Part shown: in pieces, positions 49,793 to 60,051 of the stretch
Numbering within the stretch: position 1 is the stretch's first letter
How the letters are laid out: every line of letters starts with the position of its first letter
DNA from: Paracoccaceae bacterium
GTDB taxonomy: Bacteria > Pseudomonadota > Alphaproteobacteria > Rhodobacterales > Rhodobacteraceae
Assembly (NCBI GenBank): GCA_026706985.1
Contig: JAPOXR010000050.1
Span: 1-64,000, forward strand
DNA: 64,000 nt
Direction of reading: 5' to 3'
Notes under the pieces: generated by a model
Databases searched by the model: none
What the model was told of the DNA's origin: nothing
The model's input: only the letters and a program-made list of their open reading frames with translations
Made by a program: the position numbers and the translations under genes

Positions 49793-50563
49793 TCAAAATC
49801 TCGGCACCAGCATACCACCGTCGGCACTTATAACCTGGCCAGTCGTATAGGGTAGAGTTCCCGACGCCAGTGAGCCGATGATTTCGCCCACCTCTTCGGG
49901 CAGTCCCACCCGCGGAATCAACGTCAATCCAGCCGCTGCCCGTTGTCCATACTCGCCGATCACCGGCGTGGTCATGGCGGTGTCAATGAGACCCGGCTGC
50001 ACGTCATAGACAGCGATGCCCTCGGATCCCAGACGCACCGCCCAGACTTTGGACACCATCGCCGCCGCCGCCTTTGAGGCACAGTATTCGCCGCGCGCGG
50101 GCGCGACCGCTTCCGCATTGGCGGATGTGACATTGACAATGCAATGGAAGAGCGAAGCATTCCTTTCACGGGCAAGCAGACGTTTCGCGAATGCCTGACT
50201 CATGAAAAACACCGCCCTCGCATTGACCGCAAAACATCGATCCCAGCTTTGTGCGCCGGCCTCAAGCGGGTCACCACGATTCATCACGCTGACGCCGGCA
50301 TTGTTGACAAGCGTTGTCAGGGGGCCGATTTCGGCCTCCGCCTTTGCCAATGCATGATCGTGGGCGTCGATATCCGCCATATCGAGCGGAATGGCGGTGA
50401 CGCTTGCACCCGTCGCGGCGATCTGTTCCACAGCCGCCGCCAGTGAGGCATCGTTCTGCGGCCCGTTCACCGCCACAGCGAAACCCCGCCGGGCAAGCGA
50501 CAGCGCGCTTGCAAGGCCAATTCCCCGGGTGGAACCTGTCACCAATGCCGCCTGCCCGCTCAT
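49793..50563 (-). CDS. SDR family oxidoreductase
   Basis: MSGQAALVTGSTRGIGLASALSLARRGF; LVNNAGVSVMNRGD; GEYCASKAAAAMVSK. Confidence 0.92.
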   Translation of the reverse strand: MSGQAALVTGSTRGIGLASALSLARRGFAVAVNGPQNDASLAAAVEQIAATGASVTAIPLDMADIDAHDHALAKAEAEIGPLTTLVNNAGVSVMNRGDPLEAGAQSWDRCFAVNARAVFFMSQAFAKRLLARERNASLFHCIVNVTSANAEAVAPARGEYCASKAAAAMVSKVWAVRLGSEGIAVYDVQPGLIDTAMTTPVIGEYGQRAAAGLTLIPRVGLPEEVGEIIGSLASGTLPYTTGQVISADGGMLVPRF

Positions 50564-50752
50564 ATCGGTGCTCCCTGTTTCAGCGCGCCGCACGACCGGA
50601 ATATACGCCGACCCGGTCCGCACCTCCATAGATTGGCGTGATTTCGGCCCTTGCGGGCCGGGCACCCCTCGGTGACTGATCATATTGCAGCCGGTTGCAC
50701 TCGCTGCGGGTTCAAATACAAACCTCTGAAATCGGTATGGCGGAATTGATCC

Positions 50753-52195
50753 ATGCAGGCGGAAATGGAACAACAGAACCTGATTGATGGGCGATGGCGG
50801 CCGGCCGGTGACGGAGGCCTGTTGCAGGTGCGCTGTCCCTCGGACGGGTTGGCATTCACACGGATTCCCGAATCAACGAATGAAGATGTCGACGCCGCTG
50901 TCCGGGCGGCACGGAAGGCGTATGAATCCGGAGCCTGGTCCAGGCTGACGGCCACGGACCGGGGTCGGCTGCTGCTGCGGTTGGCCGAACTGACGGATTG
51001 TAACAGGGAACGGCTCACAACAATCGAGGCCCGCGACACCGGCAAGCCGATGCGGCAGGCGCGGGCGGATATCGAAGCCACTGTCCGATACTTCGAATTT
51101 TACGGCGGCGCTGCCGATAAGCTTCACGGCGAAGTAATCCCATTCAGCGACGGCTATCATGTGCAGGCGGTCCGCGAAGCATTTGGCGTCACCGCCCATA
51201 TCACCCCCTGGAATTATCCGGCGCAGATGTTCGGGCGCACTCTGGCACCCGCTCTCGCCGCCGGAAATGCGGTGGTTTTAAAGCCGGCGGAAGATGCCTG
51301 CCTCGCACCACTCGCACTTGCCGGACTGGCGCTGGAAGCGGGCTTTCCCGCAGGCGCGGTTAACATTGTCTGTGGAACCGGCGAGGCGGCGGGAAGGCAC
51401 CTGGCAGCGCATCCGGGCGTGGATTTCCTTTCCTTCACCGGTTCACCGGAGGTCGGCGCATCGGTGCAGGCGGCAGCAGGACGGAATCATGTCGGCTGCA
51501 CCCTGGAGCTGGGCGGAAAGTCACCACAGATTGTTTTTGCCGACGCCGATCTTGATACGGTGGTGCCCGTGGTAGTGAATGCGATTGTTCAGAACAGCGG
51601 CCAGACCTGCTCGGCAGGCTCCCGGGCACTGATTCAGAGATCGGTTTTTGACCGGGTTATGGCGATGCTGTCGAGCCGGTTCGCATCATTGACAGCGGCG
51701 CCGCATCATGAGGACCGCGATCTCGGGGCGTTGATTTCGGCGGCGCAGTTGAAACGCGTCGAGGCATTTTTTGAACAGGCGGATACCGCTCCCCTATGCC
51801 GCGGCGATGTGTCGGGCAGCGCACCGGAAGGCGGGCATTATTTTGCGCCGGCACTGTTCGGACCGGTCTCTCCGGAAGCAAGGATTGCCCGTGAAGAGGT
51901 ATTCGGTCCGGTTCTCTGCTGCATCCCGTTCGACGAAGAGGCGGATGCGGTCCGGCTTGCCAATGCAACGGAATACGGTCTCGTTGCCGGTGTCTGGACC
52001 AATGATGGCAGCAGACAGGTCCGAATGAGCAGGGCGCTTCGCTGCGGTCAGGTTTTCATCAACTGCTTCGGCGCCGGCGGCGGAATCGAACTGCCCTTCG
52101 GCGGGGTCGGCAAATCCGGACATGGGCGGGAAAAGGGTTTCGAAGCGTTGCGCGGATTCACGCAGACGAAAACAATCATTCAGAAATTCGGCTGA
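50753..52195 (+). CDS. Aldehyde dehydrogenase family protein (betaine-aldehyde-dehydrogenase-like)
   Basis: ITPWNYPAQMFGRTLAPALAAGNAVVLKPAE; FTGSPEVGASV; LELGGKSPQIVFADAD; NSGQTCSAGSR. Confidence 0.93.
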   Translation: MQAEMEQQNLIDGRWRPAGDGGLLQVRCPSDGLAFTRIPESTNEDVDAAVRAARKAYESGAWSRLTATDRGRLLLRLAELTDCNRERLTTIEARDTGKPMRQARADIEATVRYFEFYGGAADKLHGEVIPFSDGYHVQAVREAFGVTAHITPWNYPAQMFGRTLAPALAAGNAVVLKPAEDACLAPLALAGLALEAGFPAGAVNIVCGTGEAAGRHLAAHPGVDFLSFTGSPEVGASVQAAAGRNHVGCTLELGGKSPQIVFADADLDTVVPVVVNAIVQNSGQTCSAGSRALIQRSVFDRVMAMLSSRFASLTAAPHHEDRDLGALISAAQLKRVEAFFEQADTAPLCRGDVSGSAPEGGHYFAPALFGPVSPEARIAREEVFGPVLCCIPFDEEADAVRLANATEYGLVAGVWTNDGSRQVRMSRALRCGQVFINCFGAGGGIELPFGGVGKSGHGREKGFEALRGFTQTKTIIQKFG

Positions 52196-52211
52196 GACTT
52201 GGAGACGGAAT

Positions 52212-52961
52212 ATGCGGCTAGCGGGCAGGACAGCATTGATCACTGGTGGAGCGGAAGGGTTCGGCCGCGCGATAACCGAACGGTTTTCGGCCGAGGGCGC
52301 GGCTGTGATGATAGCGGATATCAATGACGCGTCGGCGGCACAGGTGGCGGCCGCCCTGCCCGGAGAGGCACGTGCGGTGCATTGCGATGTGGCCATGGGC
52401 GCTGATGTCGCCAATGCGGTCGAGGAAACACGGGAATGGTCGGGAACGCCCCGGATTGTTGTCAATAATGCCGGATGGAGTCACCGCAACCAACCGCTGC
52501 TTGATGTTGATGAGGCGACATTGCGCAGGGTCTACGACATTAATGTGTTTTCGATTTACCATATGGTGCAGGCCATTGTGCCGCATTGGCGGGCCGAGGG
52601 CGGTGGTGTGATGATCAACGTCTCTTCGACGGCAGGCCAGCGGCCCCGGCCCGGACTTACCTGGTATAATTCCTCCAAGGGCGCAGTCAGCCTGATGACA
52701 CGTTCCCTTGCCGTTGAACTCGCGCCGGATCAGATCCGGGTATGCGGGATCGCACCTGTGTTGGGAACGACGGGATTGCTGGAAACATTCATCGGCAAAC
52801 CCGACACGCCCGGGAACCGGCAACAGTTTCTTTCCACGATTCCCCTCGGCCGGCTTTGTGACCCGCAGGATGTGGCCAATGCGGCTTTGTTCCTTGCCTC
52901 CGACGAGGCCGGTTTCCTTACCGGTCTGATTCTGGATGTGGATGGCGGCCGGAGCGTTTGA
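52212..52961 (+). CDS. SDR family oxidoreductase
   Basis: MRLAGRTALITGGAEGFGRAITERFSAEGAAVMIADI; VVNNAGWSHRN; TWYNSSKGAVSLMTRSLAVEL. Confidence 0.92.
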   Translation: MRLAGRTALITGGAEGFGRAITERFSAEGAAVMIADINDASAAQVAAALPGEARAVHCDVAMGADVANAVEETREWSGTPRIVVNNAGWSHRNQPLLDVDEATLRRVYDINVFSIYHMVQAIVPHWRAEGGGVMINVSSTAGQRPRPGLTWYNSSKGAVSLMTRSLAVELAPDQIRVCGIAPVLGTTGLLETFIGKPDTPGNRQQFLSTIPLGRLCDPQDVANAALFLASDEAGFLTGLILDVDGGRSV

Positions 52962-52964
52962 CCA

Positions 52965-55124
52965 ATGACAGAAGCCGGTTCACTGCCCGGACAACGCGCC
53001 AAGCTCGAAGGCGGCAAGAGCTTTGTCATGGAAACGGAATTTGAACCGGCCGGGGATCAACCCGAGGCTATCGCGGAACTCACGCAGGGGCTGCTTGACG
53101 GCGAACAGAATCAGGTCCTGCTCGGTGCCACCGGGACCGGCAAAACCTTCACCATGGCGAAAATCATCGAGTCCACACAGCGCCCCTCCATTGTGCTGGC
53201 CCATAACAAGACCCTTGCGGCACAGTTATACGGAGAGTTCAAGGGATTCTTTCCACACAATGCCGTGGAATATTTTGTCAGCTATTACGATTACTATCAG
53301 CCGGAAGCCTACGTTCCGCGCACCGATCTTTATATCGAAAAAGAGGCAATGGTGAATGAGCAGATCGATCGGATGCGGCATTCCGCCACCCGGTCACTGC
53401 TGGAGCGCGATGATGTCATCATCATCGCATCGGTATCCTGCATCTACGGTATCGGCTCGGTGGAGACGTACGGCGCGATGACACAGGATATCATCGCTGG
53501 AGAGGAGTATGACCAACGCGCGGTGATGTCCGATCTGGTGGAACAGCAATACCGCCGCAACGACCAGGCGTTTCAACGCGGCACCTTCCGGGTACGCGGT
53601 GACTGTCTGGAGATCTGGCCGGCGCATCTGGAGGACCGGGCCTGGCGACTGTCCTTTTTTGCCAACGAGGTCGAGTCAATCCGTGAATTTGATCCCTTGA
53701 CAGGACAGAAAACCGACGAATTGGAACGGATCCGGATCTATGCGAATTCCCATTATGTGACACCGCGCCCGACCCTGCAGCAGGCCGTTCTGGGTATCAA
53801 GGCTGAACTCCGCGAAAGGCTCGATCAGCTTGAGCGGGAGGGCAAGCTTCTGGAAGCGCAACGCCTTGAACAGCGGACAACTTTCGATCTGGAGATGATT
53901 GAGACCACCGGTTCCTGCGGCGGCATCGAAAACTATTCGCGTTTCCTCACCGGCCGCAAACCGGGCGAACCGCCGCCGACACTGTTCGAGTATATCCCGG
54001 ACAATGCCATCGTCTTCACCGATGAATCGCATGTTTCGGTTCCCCAGCTCGGTGCCATGTACCGCGGCGACTTCCGACGCAAATTCACTTTGGCGGAACA
54101 TGGATTCCGCCTGCCATCCTGTACCGACAACCGGCCGCTGAAATTTGAGGAATGGGACATCATGCGGCCGCAGTCGATCTTCGTGTCCGCGACCCCGGGA
54201 AACTGGGAACTGGATCAGACCAGCGGCGTGTTCTCGGAACAGATCATCCGACCGACCGGACTTGTCGACCCGAAAGTCATCGTGCGCCCGGTCACCAGTC
54301 AGGTTGATGAGCTGGTTCACGAAGCGCGGCGGACCGCGGAAGAAGGATACCGCACCCTGGTGACGACGCTGACCAAGAAGATGGCGGAGGATCTGACAGA
54401 ATATCTTCACGAACAGGGTCTGCGTGTGCGCTACATGCACTCGGATATTGAAACACTGGAACGTATCGAAATTCTCCGCGACCTGCGCCTCGGCACATTT
54501 GACATTCTTGTCGGCATCAACCTGCTGCGGGAGGGGCTGGATATCCCGGAATGTGGATTGGTGGCGATCCTGGACGCCGACAAGGAGGGGTTTCTGCGCT
54601 CCGAGACATCCCTTGTGCAGACGATCGGCAGAGCCGCACGTAACGCTGAAGGCCGTGTGATCATGTTTGCCGACCGGATCACCGCCTCCATGGAACGCGC
54701 CATCAGCGAAACCGAGAGGCGGCGTGAGAAACAGTCGGCATACAATGCCGAACATGGAATCACACCTGAATCGATCCGCAAGAATGTCGCCGATGTGATG
54801 GCCGGCCTGTATGAGGCCGACACCGATCAATCGCGCATAACCGCCCGGGTGGAACGCCCGCTTGTCGGGGCGAATCTGGCGACGCATCTCGAAGCGCTGC
54901 GCAAACAGATGTTCGAGGCGGCGGAGAATCTCGAATTCGAGGAAGCCGCCCGCATCCGCGATGAGATCAAACGGCTTGAGGCAGTGGAACTCGCGGTTGC
55001 CGAAAATCCGCTGGCGCATCAATCCGACATCGAAGAGGCGGTGAATTCGGCTCAGCAGAGGAAGGGTAGATCGATCTCCGGCCACGCCGGTCGCCCGGCT
55101 TCGCGCCGCAGAAAGCGGCGCTGA
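52965..55124 (+). CDS. uvrB: Excinuclease ABC subunit B
   Basis: [60 protein letters not shown]-terminal UVR motif [28 protein letters not shown]. Confidence 0.98.
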   Translation: MTEAGSLPGQRAKLEGGKSFVMETEFEPAGDQPEAIAELTQGLLDGEQNQVLLGATGTGKTFTMAKIIESTQRPSIVLAHNKTLAAQLYGEFKGFFPHNAVEYFVSYYDYYQPEAYVPRTDLYIEKEAMVNEQIDRMRHSATRSLLERDDVIIIASVSCIYGIGSVETYGAMTQDIIAGEEYDQRAVMSDLVEQQYRRNDQAFQRGTFRVRGDCLEIWPAHLEDRAWRLSFFANEVESIREFDPLTGQKTDELERIRIYANSHYVTPRPTLQQAVLGIKAELRERLDQLEREGKLLEAQRLEQRTTFDLEMIETTGSCGGIENYSRFLTGRKPGEPPPTLFEYIPDNAIVFTDESHVSVPQLGAMYRGDFRRKFTLAEHGFRLPSCTDNRPLKFEEWDIMRPQSIFVSATPGNWELDQTSGVFSEQIIRPTGLVDPKVIVRPVTSQVDELVHEARRTAEEGYRTLVTTLTKKMAEDLTEYLHEQGLRVRYMHSDIETLERIEILRDLRLGTFDILVGINLLREGLDIPECGLVAILDADKEGFLRSETSLVQTIGRAARNAEGRVIMFADRITASMERAISETERRREKQSAYNAEHGITPESIRKNVADVMAGLYEADTDQSRITARVERPLVGANLATHLEALRKQMFEAAENLEFEEAARIRDEIKRLEAVELAVAENPLAHQSDIEEAVNSAQQRKGRSISGHAGRPASRRRKRR

Positions 55125-55130
55125 AGCGTG
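55062..55130 (+). repeat. 69-bp direct repeat copy A = 3' end of uvrB
   Basis: 63/69 identical to 56486-56554 by hand alignment; encodes [20 protein letters not shown]. Confidence 0.95.
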
Positions 55131-55495
55131 ACGCTGTTGTCCGGAGACGACGAACGCGAGGGGCGGCGGAACTCGCCGGTGAAACCTGCAGGACCTTCCC
55201 GGCCGTGCCCTGCGGATACTGGCGTCACCGACGGAACTGCAGTCCCGGTTCTTCAGCCTGCTGGAGATCAATCCCGGACGGGGTGTTGCCATGTAAGTGA
55301 CGGGCCGGCTCACCCCAAATCCGCCGTAGAACCCTTATCCCACTGGAATTTCCCGACTGCCACACCGGTGAAGTTCCGACCGGCGCTCATGGCCGGTTTT
55401 GATTTTCCGATTGCGGGCCGGGCACCAACCGCTGGCCTATGGGGCGTAACGAACTACGATTCGTCAACGAAGGCGGAATGGCTCTGGAGGCATCA

Positions 55496-56152
55496 TCAAG
55501 AGCGCCTCGATTCCGCTAAATTGATTCGTTCAGCAGGATAGACTTCTGGAAACCGACTATGTTGCCTGCACCAATCTGCAGAAACTGGAGCAAGCCATCG
55601 GGTAAGTTCAGTAATGTTGCCGTAGTGTTTCTGCAGATTCCATTGAATGATTGGTTCATGATGGGCAACACGATTACGAAGTATCCGTATCTGAGTTAGC
55701 GGCGCGGAAAATTCCTTGCGGGCGCGGCATTTTCCGCCATTCCCAATAGCGATGCGGAACAGGGTTTGCTGCCAAAGTTGCTCGTAATCCGGCGAAAACA
55801 TTGATGTCCAGAAACTGAAGGTGAGTGCAGCCACTACGCGCCCTGCCGCGACATCCCTATCGTTGCCCTTAAGATCCTCGTATGCCTTTTCAATTTGGCG
55901 TCTCTGGTTTTCGACACGAAGAAAGTTGACTTGATCGAACCAACGCTCACACACCGCGTCAGCGAGAACAACGTGAATGCGGTTGCGGAGTGTCACCTCC
56001 AGCATCTGCAAAGGCGTATACAGAGATTCGGACAATCGAGTATTCAGTGCATAAAGATCAAGCGCTTGTTCGTGATTTCCTGCGGCCCACTCAAGATAGC
56101 GATTGAAGCGTTCGAAGGACAGTGCCTCTTCGATTCTGCTTACCACGGGCAA
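55496..56152 (-). CDS. Abi family protein (Abi_2-like, HEPN motif)
   Basis: FERFNRYLEWAAGNHEQALDLYALNTRLSESLYTPLQMLEVTLRNRIHVVL; FSFWTSMFSPDYEQLW; ILRNRVAHHEPI (R-x4-H HEPN motif). Confidence 0.85.
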   Translation of the reverse strand: MPVVSRIEEALSFERFNRYLEWAAGNHEQALDLYALNTRLSESLYTPLQMLEVTLRNRIHVVLADAVCERWFDQVNFLRVENQRRQIEKAYEDLKGNDRDVAAGRVVAALTFSFWTSMFSPDYEQLWQQTLFRIAIGNGGKCRARKEFSAPLTQIRILRNRVAHHEPIIQWNLQKHYGNITELTRWLAPVSADWCRQHSRFPEVYPAERINLAESRRS

Positions 56153-56485
56153 CGAACCTTTTTCTCGATACTTGACAAATGGCGATCATACATCGATATT
56201 GAATTTTGGAAACCCCGGTACCGTCTCTGCCTAATGCACGCGGCCGGGGTAAATTGTTTCCGGACGTCATCCCACGATGCCCGGCAGGAGTCTCTGCTCA
56301 TCGCATTGCCTCTCGGTGGCCGCTATATATGGGCATCCATCGCACTCGCCTTGAAGAACAGAAACACCGCCTGGCGCGAAGCGCAAACACCCCATCCGTA
56401 AGGGTGCTGCGGAAACAGTGTCCCTTTCAGACATCAGCTGTTAATTTACAACAGCTTCCGGCTGACAAAGTATGAAATCAAGAAA

Positions 56486-56554
56486 AAGGGCAGATCTATC
56501 TCCGGCCATGCCGGTCGCCCGGCTTCGCGGCGGCGAAAGCGGCGCTGAAGCGTG
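56486..56554 (+). repeat. 69-bp direct repeat copy B = second uvrB 3' end
   Basis: Encodes the same peptide [20 protein letters not shown] with six synonymous differences from copy A. Confidence 0.95.
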
Positions 56555-56658
56555 TTAATTGCGGCTGATCGCGGCGTTCAGCATCCGTCCGCACTTCCCA
56601 ATCCGATTTTCGGAGTTTACAGAGTCCGGCGACAGGTGGACTGACCAATGGTAGCGAA

Positions 56659-57879
56659 ATGACAACCCAATTCGAGCAAGAGTTCCACCGTCAACTGGAA
56701 CAGCTGAAGACGGAAGGAAATTACCGGTATTTCGCTGATCTTGAAAGACTGCGGGGTGCCTTTCCGCGTGCCCGGAAATTTGAGCACGGCGGGACCCGCG
56801 ACGTCACCGTCTGGTGTTCCAACGACTATTTGGGAATGGGGCAGCATCCGAAGGTGCTGCGGGCGATGAAAACCGCCATTGATGATTTTGGTTCAGGCGC
56901 CGGCGGAACACGCAATATTTCGGGAACCATGCATCTGCATGTGGAGTTGGAACAGGAACTCGCCGATTTGCATCAAAAACCGGCGGCGTTGCTGTTCACA
57001 TCCGGCTATGTGTCCAACTGGGCCACGCTGTCGACTCTGGGTTCCCGGCTGCCGAACGCAGTGATTTTTTCCGATGCCATGAATCATGCTTCGATGATTG
57101 AGGGAATCCGGCATTCTCGGGCGGAGAAAATCATCTGGCGGCATAACGATCCGCGCGACCTCGAAAAAAAGCTCGCTGATTTCCCCGACTCCTGCACTAA
57201 GATCGTCGCCTTCGAATCCATTTATTCCATGGATGGTGACATCGCGCCGATCGCCGAGATCTGCGACGTGGCTGAGGCATTCGGTGCCATGACATATCTG
57301 GATGAGGTGCATGCGGTCGGGATGTACGGCCCGCACGGTGCAGGCATTGCCGCCCGCGATGGAGTTGCCGACCGGCTGACATTGATTCAAGGCACCCTCG
57401 GCAAAGCCTATGGTGTGATTGGCGGATATATCGCCGGCTCGGAGGAACTCTGTGATTTCATCCGCTCATTCGCAAGTGGTTTCATTTTCACCACCTCGCT
57501 TCCTCCCGCTGTCACCGCCGGTGCGCTCGCGTCGGTGCGGCATCTGAAAGAAAGTTCGATCGAAAGGCTGCGGCACCGCCGGCGCGTCAAGGAATTGCGC
57601 GCGCAACTCGACTGTGAAGGCATCCCGCATGCGGCAAATCCCGGCCATATCGTTCCGGTCATGATCAACAACCCGGAGAAATGCCGTCGAATCAGCGACA
57701 TGCTTCTCGAGTTCCATGGCATCTATGTTCAGCCGATCAACTATCCGACCGTTCCGAAAGGATCCGAGCGTCTGCGCATCACGCCGACCCCACTGCATTC
57801 GGAAGCGGATATCGCACAATTGGTCGCGGCCCTTTCTGAATTATGGTCGCAGTGTGCGCTTTCAAGAAAGGTTGCCTGA
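56659..57879 (+). CDS. hemA: 5-aminolevulinate synthase (ALAS)
   Basis: [71 protein letters not shown]. Confidence 0.97.
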   Translation: MTTQFEQEFHRQLEQLKTEGNYRYFADLERLRGAFPRARKFEHGGTRDVTVWCSNDYLGMGQHPKVLRAMKTAIDDFGSGAGGTRNISGTMHLHVELEQELADLHQKPAALLFTSGYVSNWATLSTLGSRLPNAVIFSDAMNHASMIEGIRHSRAEKIIWRHNDPRDLEKKLADFPDSCTKIVAFESIYSMDGDIAPIAEICDVAEAFGAMTYLDEVHAVGMYGPHGAGIAARDGVADRLTLIQGTLGKAYGVIGGYIAGSEELCDFIRSFASGFIFTTSLPPAVTAGALASVRHLKESSIERLRHRRRVKELRAQLDCEGIPHAANPGHIVPVMINNPEKCRRISDMLLEFHGIYVQPINYPTVPKGSERLRITPTPLHSEADIAQLVAALSELWSQCALSRKVA

Positions 57880-57884
57880 GAAAG

Positions 57885-59369
57885 TCAGGTATATTTCGTG
57901 CCCGCTGTCCGCATGAGTTCCACAATGCGGTCAATCTGCAAATGCTGTTCGAGATGTGCGGCCAGTGAATCCAGCGCCGCCTCAACCTGCGGCCGGTAGC
58001 TGATTCCGCCGCCCCTGGCACCGATTCTCCGTAGCCAGGATTTTCTGAATCCATCATCGGCAAACAATCCGTGAAGATATGTGCCCGATATGCGGCCATC
58101 AGTTGAGACCGCACCATCACTGCGGTGGCGGCCATTCTCCTCAATGGTGGCGAAAGGCCTTGCCGTATCGCTGCCCCGCGTCTGACCGATGTGAATTTCG
58201 TAGACACGAATCCGGTCCCGACTGTCGCCCGCACTTGCCGTGACCTCGCCTACCCTTTTCTCCGCCTGCATCACGGTTTCAACATCCAGCAGTCCGAGAC
58301 CGGCCGCTTCGCCCGCACAACCCTCGATACCCCCGGGGTCGCGGATAACCTTGCCCAGCATCTGGTAGCCGCCGCAGATTCCCAGCACGTGGCCACCGCG
58401 GCGGATATGGGCATGAATATCAACATCCCAACCCTGTCCGCGTAAAAAGGACAGATCCGCACGCGTCGATTTACTTCCCGGCACAATGACCAGGTCGGTG
58501 TCACCGGGGAGCGCCTGCCCCGGCTCCAGCATCGAAACGGAAATATCGGGTTCGAACCGGAGCGGATCCAGATCATCAAAATTGGCAATCCGCGGCAGGG
58601 ACAGGCAGGTAATTCGGATACCTCCCCGTTCCGCCGGCCTGTTCCTGAGGTCCTCAGAATCTTCCGATGGCAGCCACCGGACTTCCTGCAGCCACGGAAC
58701 CGTGCCCAGATGCGGCCAGCCGGTTCTGGCTTCAATGTCCTGTTCCCCGTCCCGGAACAGGCTGGGGTCACCCCGGAATTTATTGATGGCAAATCCGCAC
58801 ACCAGTTCCGCATCCGCACTGTCCAGCACCACCTTGGTGCCGACCAGCTGCGCAATGACACCTCCTCTTTCGATATCTCCCACGATCATCACCGGTATTT
58901 CGGCGGCCCGCGCGAAACCCATATTTGCGATATCGTCGCGCCGGAGATTGGTCTCCGCGGCGCTGCCTGCGCCTTCGACGATGACAATGTCGTGACGCGC
59001 CGCCAAGCGCCCATAGCTTTCCAGGACAGCGCGCATCAATCCCGGCTTAAGGGCGGCATAGTCGCGGGCTTTGACAGTCGTCAGACGCCTGCCCTGGACA
59101 ATGATCTGGGCACCGGTTTCTGTTTCCGGTTTCAGCAGCACCGGGTTCATATCCGCATGTGCTTCAATCCCGCATGCCTGCGCCTGCAGCTGCTGCGCCC
59201 GGCCGATCTCGGCCCCCTCCGCCACCGCCGCGGCGTTATTAGACATGTTCTGCGGCTTAAACGGACAGACGTTCAACCCCCTCCGGACCATAGCGCGGCA
59301 AAGTCCGGTCACGATAACCGATTTGCCGACATTTGATCCGGCCCCCTGAACCATGAGGGATATGGCCAT
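57885..59369 (-). CDS. cobQ: Cobyric acid synthase
   Basis: MVQGAGSNVGKSVIVTGLCRAM; PFKPQNMSNNAAAVAEGAEIGRAQQLQA; ICGGYQMLG; GTYLHGLF. Confidence 0.97.
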   Translation of the reverse strand: MAISLMVQGAGSNVGKSVIVTGLCRAMVRRGLNVCPFKPQNMSNNAAAVAEGAEIGRAQQLQAQACGIEAHADMNPVLLKPETETGAQIIVQGRRLTTVKARDYAALKPGLMRAVLESYGRLAARHDIVIVEGAGSAAETNLRRDDIANMGFARAAEIPVMIVGDIERGGVIAQLVGTKVVLDSADAELVCGFAINKFRGDPSLFRDGEQDIEARTGWPHLGTVPWLQEVRWLPSEDSEDLRNRPAERGGIRITCLSLPRIANFDDLDPLRFEPDISVSMLEPGQALPGDTDLVIVPGSKSTRADLSFLRGQGWDVDIHAHIRRGGHVLGICGGYQMLGKVIRDPGGIEGCAGEAAGLGLLDVETVMQAEKRVGEVTASAGDSRDRIRVYEIHIGQTRGSDTARPFATIEENGRHRSDGAVSTDGRISGTYLHGLFADDGFRKSWLRRIGARGGGISYRPQVEAALDSLAAHLEQHLQIDRIVELMRTAGTKYT

Positions 59370-59385
59370 GAAGCAGCCTCCCGGC

Positions 59386-60033
59386 TCAGTACTCGATGCC
59401 GGGCTGCGCCTTTATTCCGGAGCGGAAAGGATGCTTGATCAATGCCATTTCCGTCGCCAGGTCGGCAATCTCAAGCAGTTCCTCAGCGGCGTTACGGCCG
59501 GTCAGAATCACATGCGTATCGGGTGGTTTCTGTTGCAGCAGAAACGCACGGATTTCAACAACATCCAGATAGCCATAGCGGATCGCGATGTTGATTTCAT
59601 CCAGCAGCACCAGCCTGGCACCGGATCCGCCGATCAGTTCCTTCGCCCGGTTCCAGGCCGCAGCGGCCATCTCGATATCGCGCGATTTGTCCTGGGTTTC
59701 CCAGGTGAATCCTTCGCCCATCGTGTGAAATTCACATATCTCGGCAAAGTGCAGGTTGATGAGGTCGCGCTCTCCCGTCGCCATTCCACCCTTGATGAAC
59801 TGCACAACGGCACAGGGAATGCCATGTGCGATGCAGCGGAACACCATCCCGAACGCAGACGACGACTTACCCTTGCCCTTACCGGTGTGGATGATGATCA
59901 GCCCCTTCGCTTCGGTCTTCGTCGCCATGATCTTGTCTCTGGCGGCTTTTTTCTTGGCCATTTTCCGCTTGTGGCGCTCAAATTCCTCATTCATCCGGGT
60001 TTCTCCCTGACCGCATGCGCTATCCGACAGCAA
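59386..60033 (-). CDS. cobO: Cob(I)yrinic acid a,c-diamide adenosyltransferase
   Basis: GLIIIHTGKGKGKSSSAFGMVFRCIAHG; VVQFIKGG; VLLDEINIAIRYGYL; VILTGRNAAEELLEIADLATEM. Confidence 0.97.
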   Translation of the reverse strand: MLSDSACGQGETRMNEEFERHKRKMAKKKAARDKIMATKTEAKGLIIIHTGKGKGKSSSAFGMVFRCIAHGIPCAVVQFIKGGMATGERDLINLHFAEICEFHTMGEGFTWETQDKSRDIEMAAAAWNRAKELIGGSGARLVLLDEINIAIRYGYLDVVEIRAFLLQQKPPDTHVILTGRNAAEELLEIADLATEMALIKHPFRSGIKAQPGIEY

Positions 60034-60051
60034 TTCTCACTGCTGCAAAAA

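Noticed and set aside
53676-55313. 545-aa minus-strand ORF
   Set aside because: Antisense shadow of uvrB; the uvrB frame has full-length conserved motifs.
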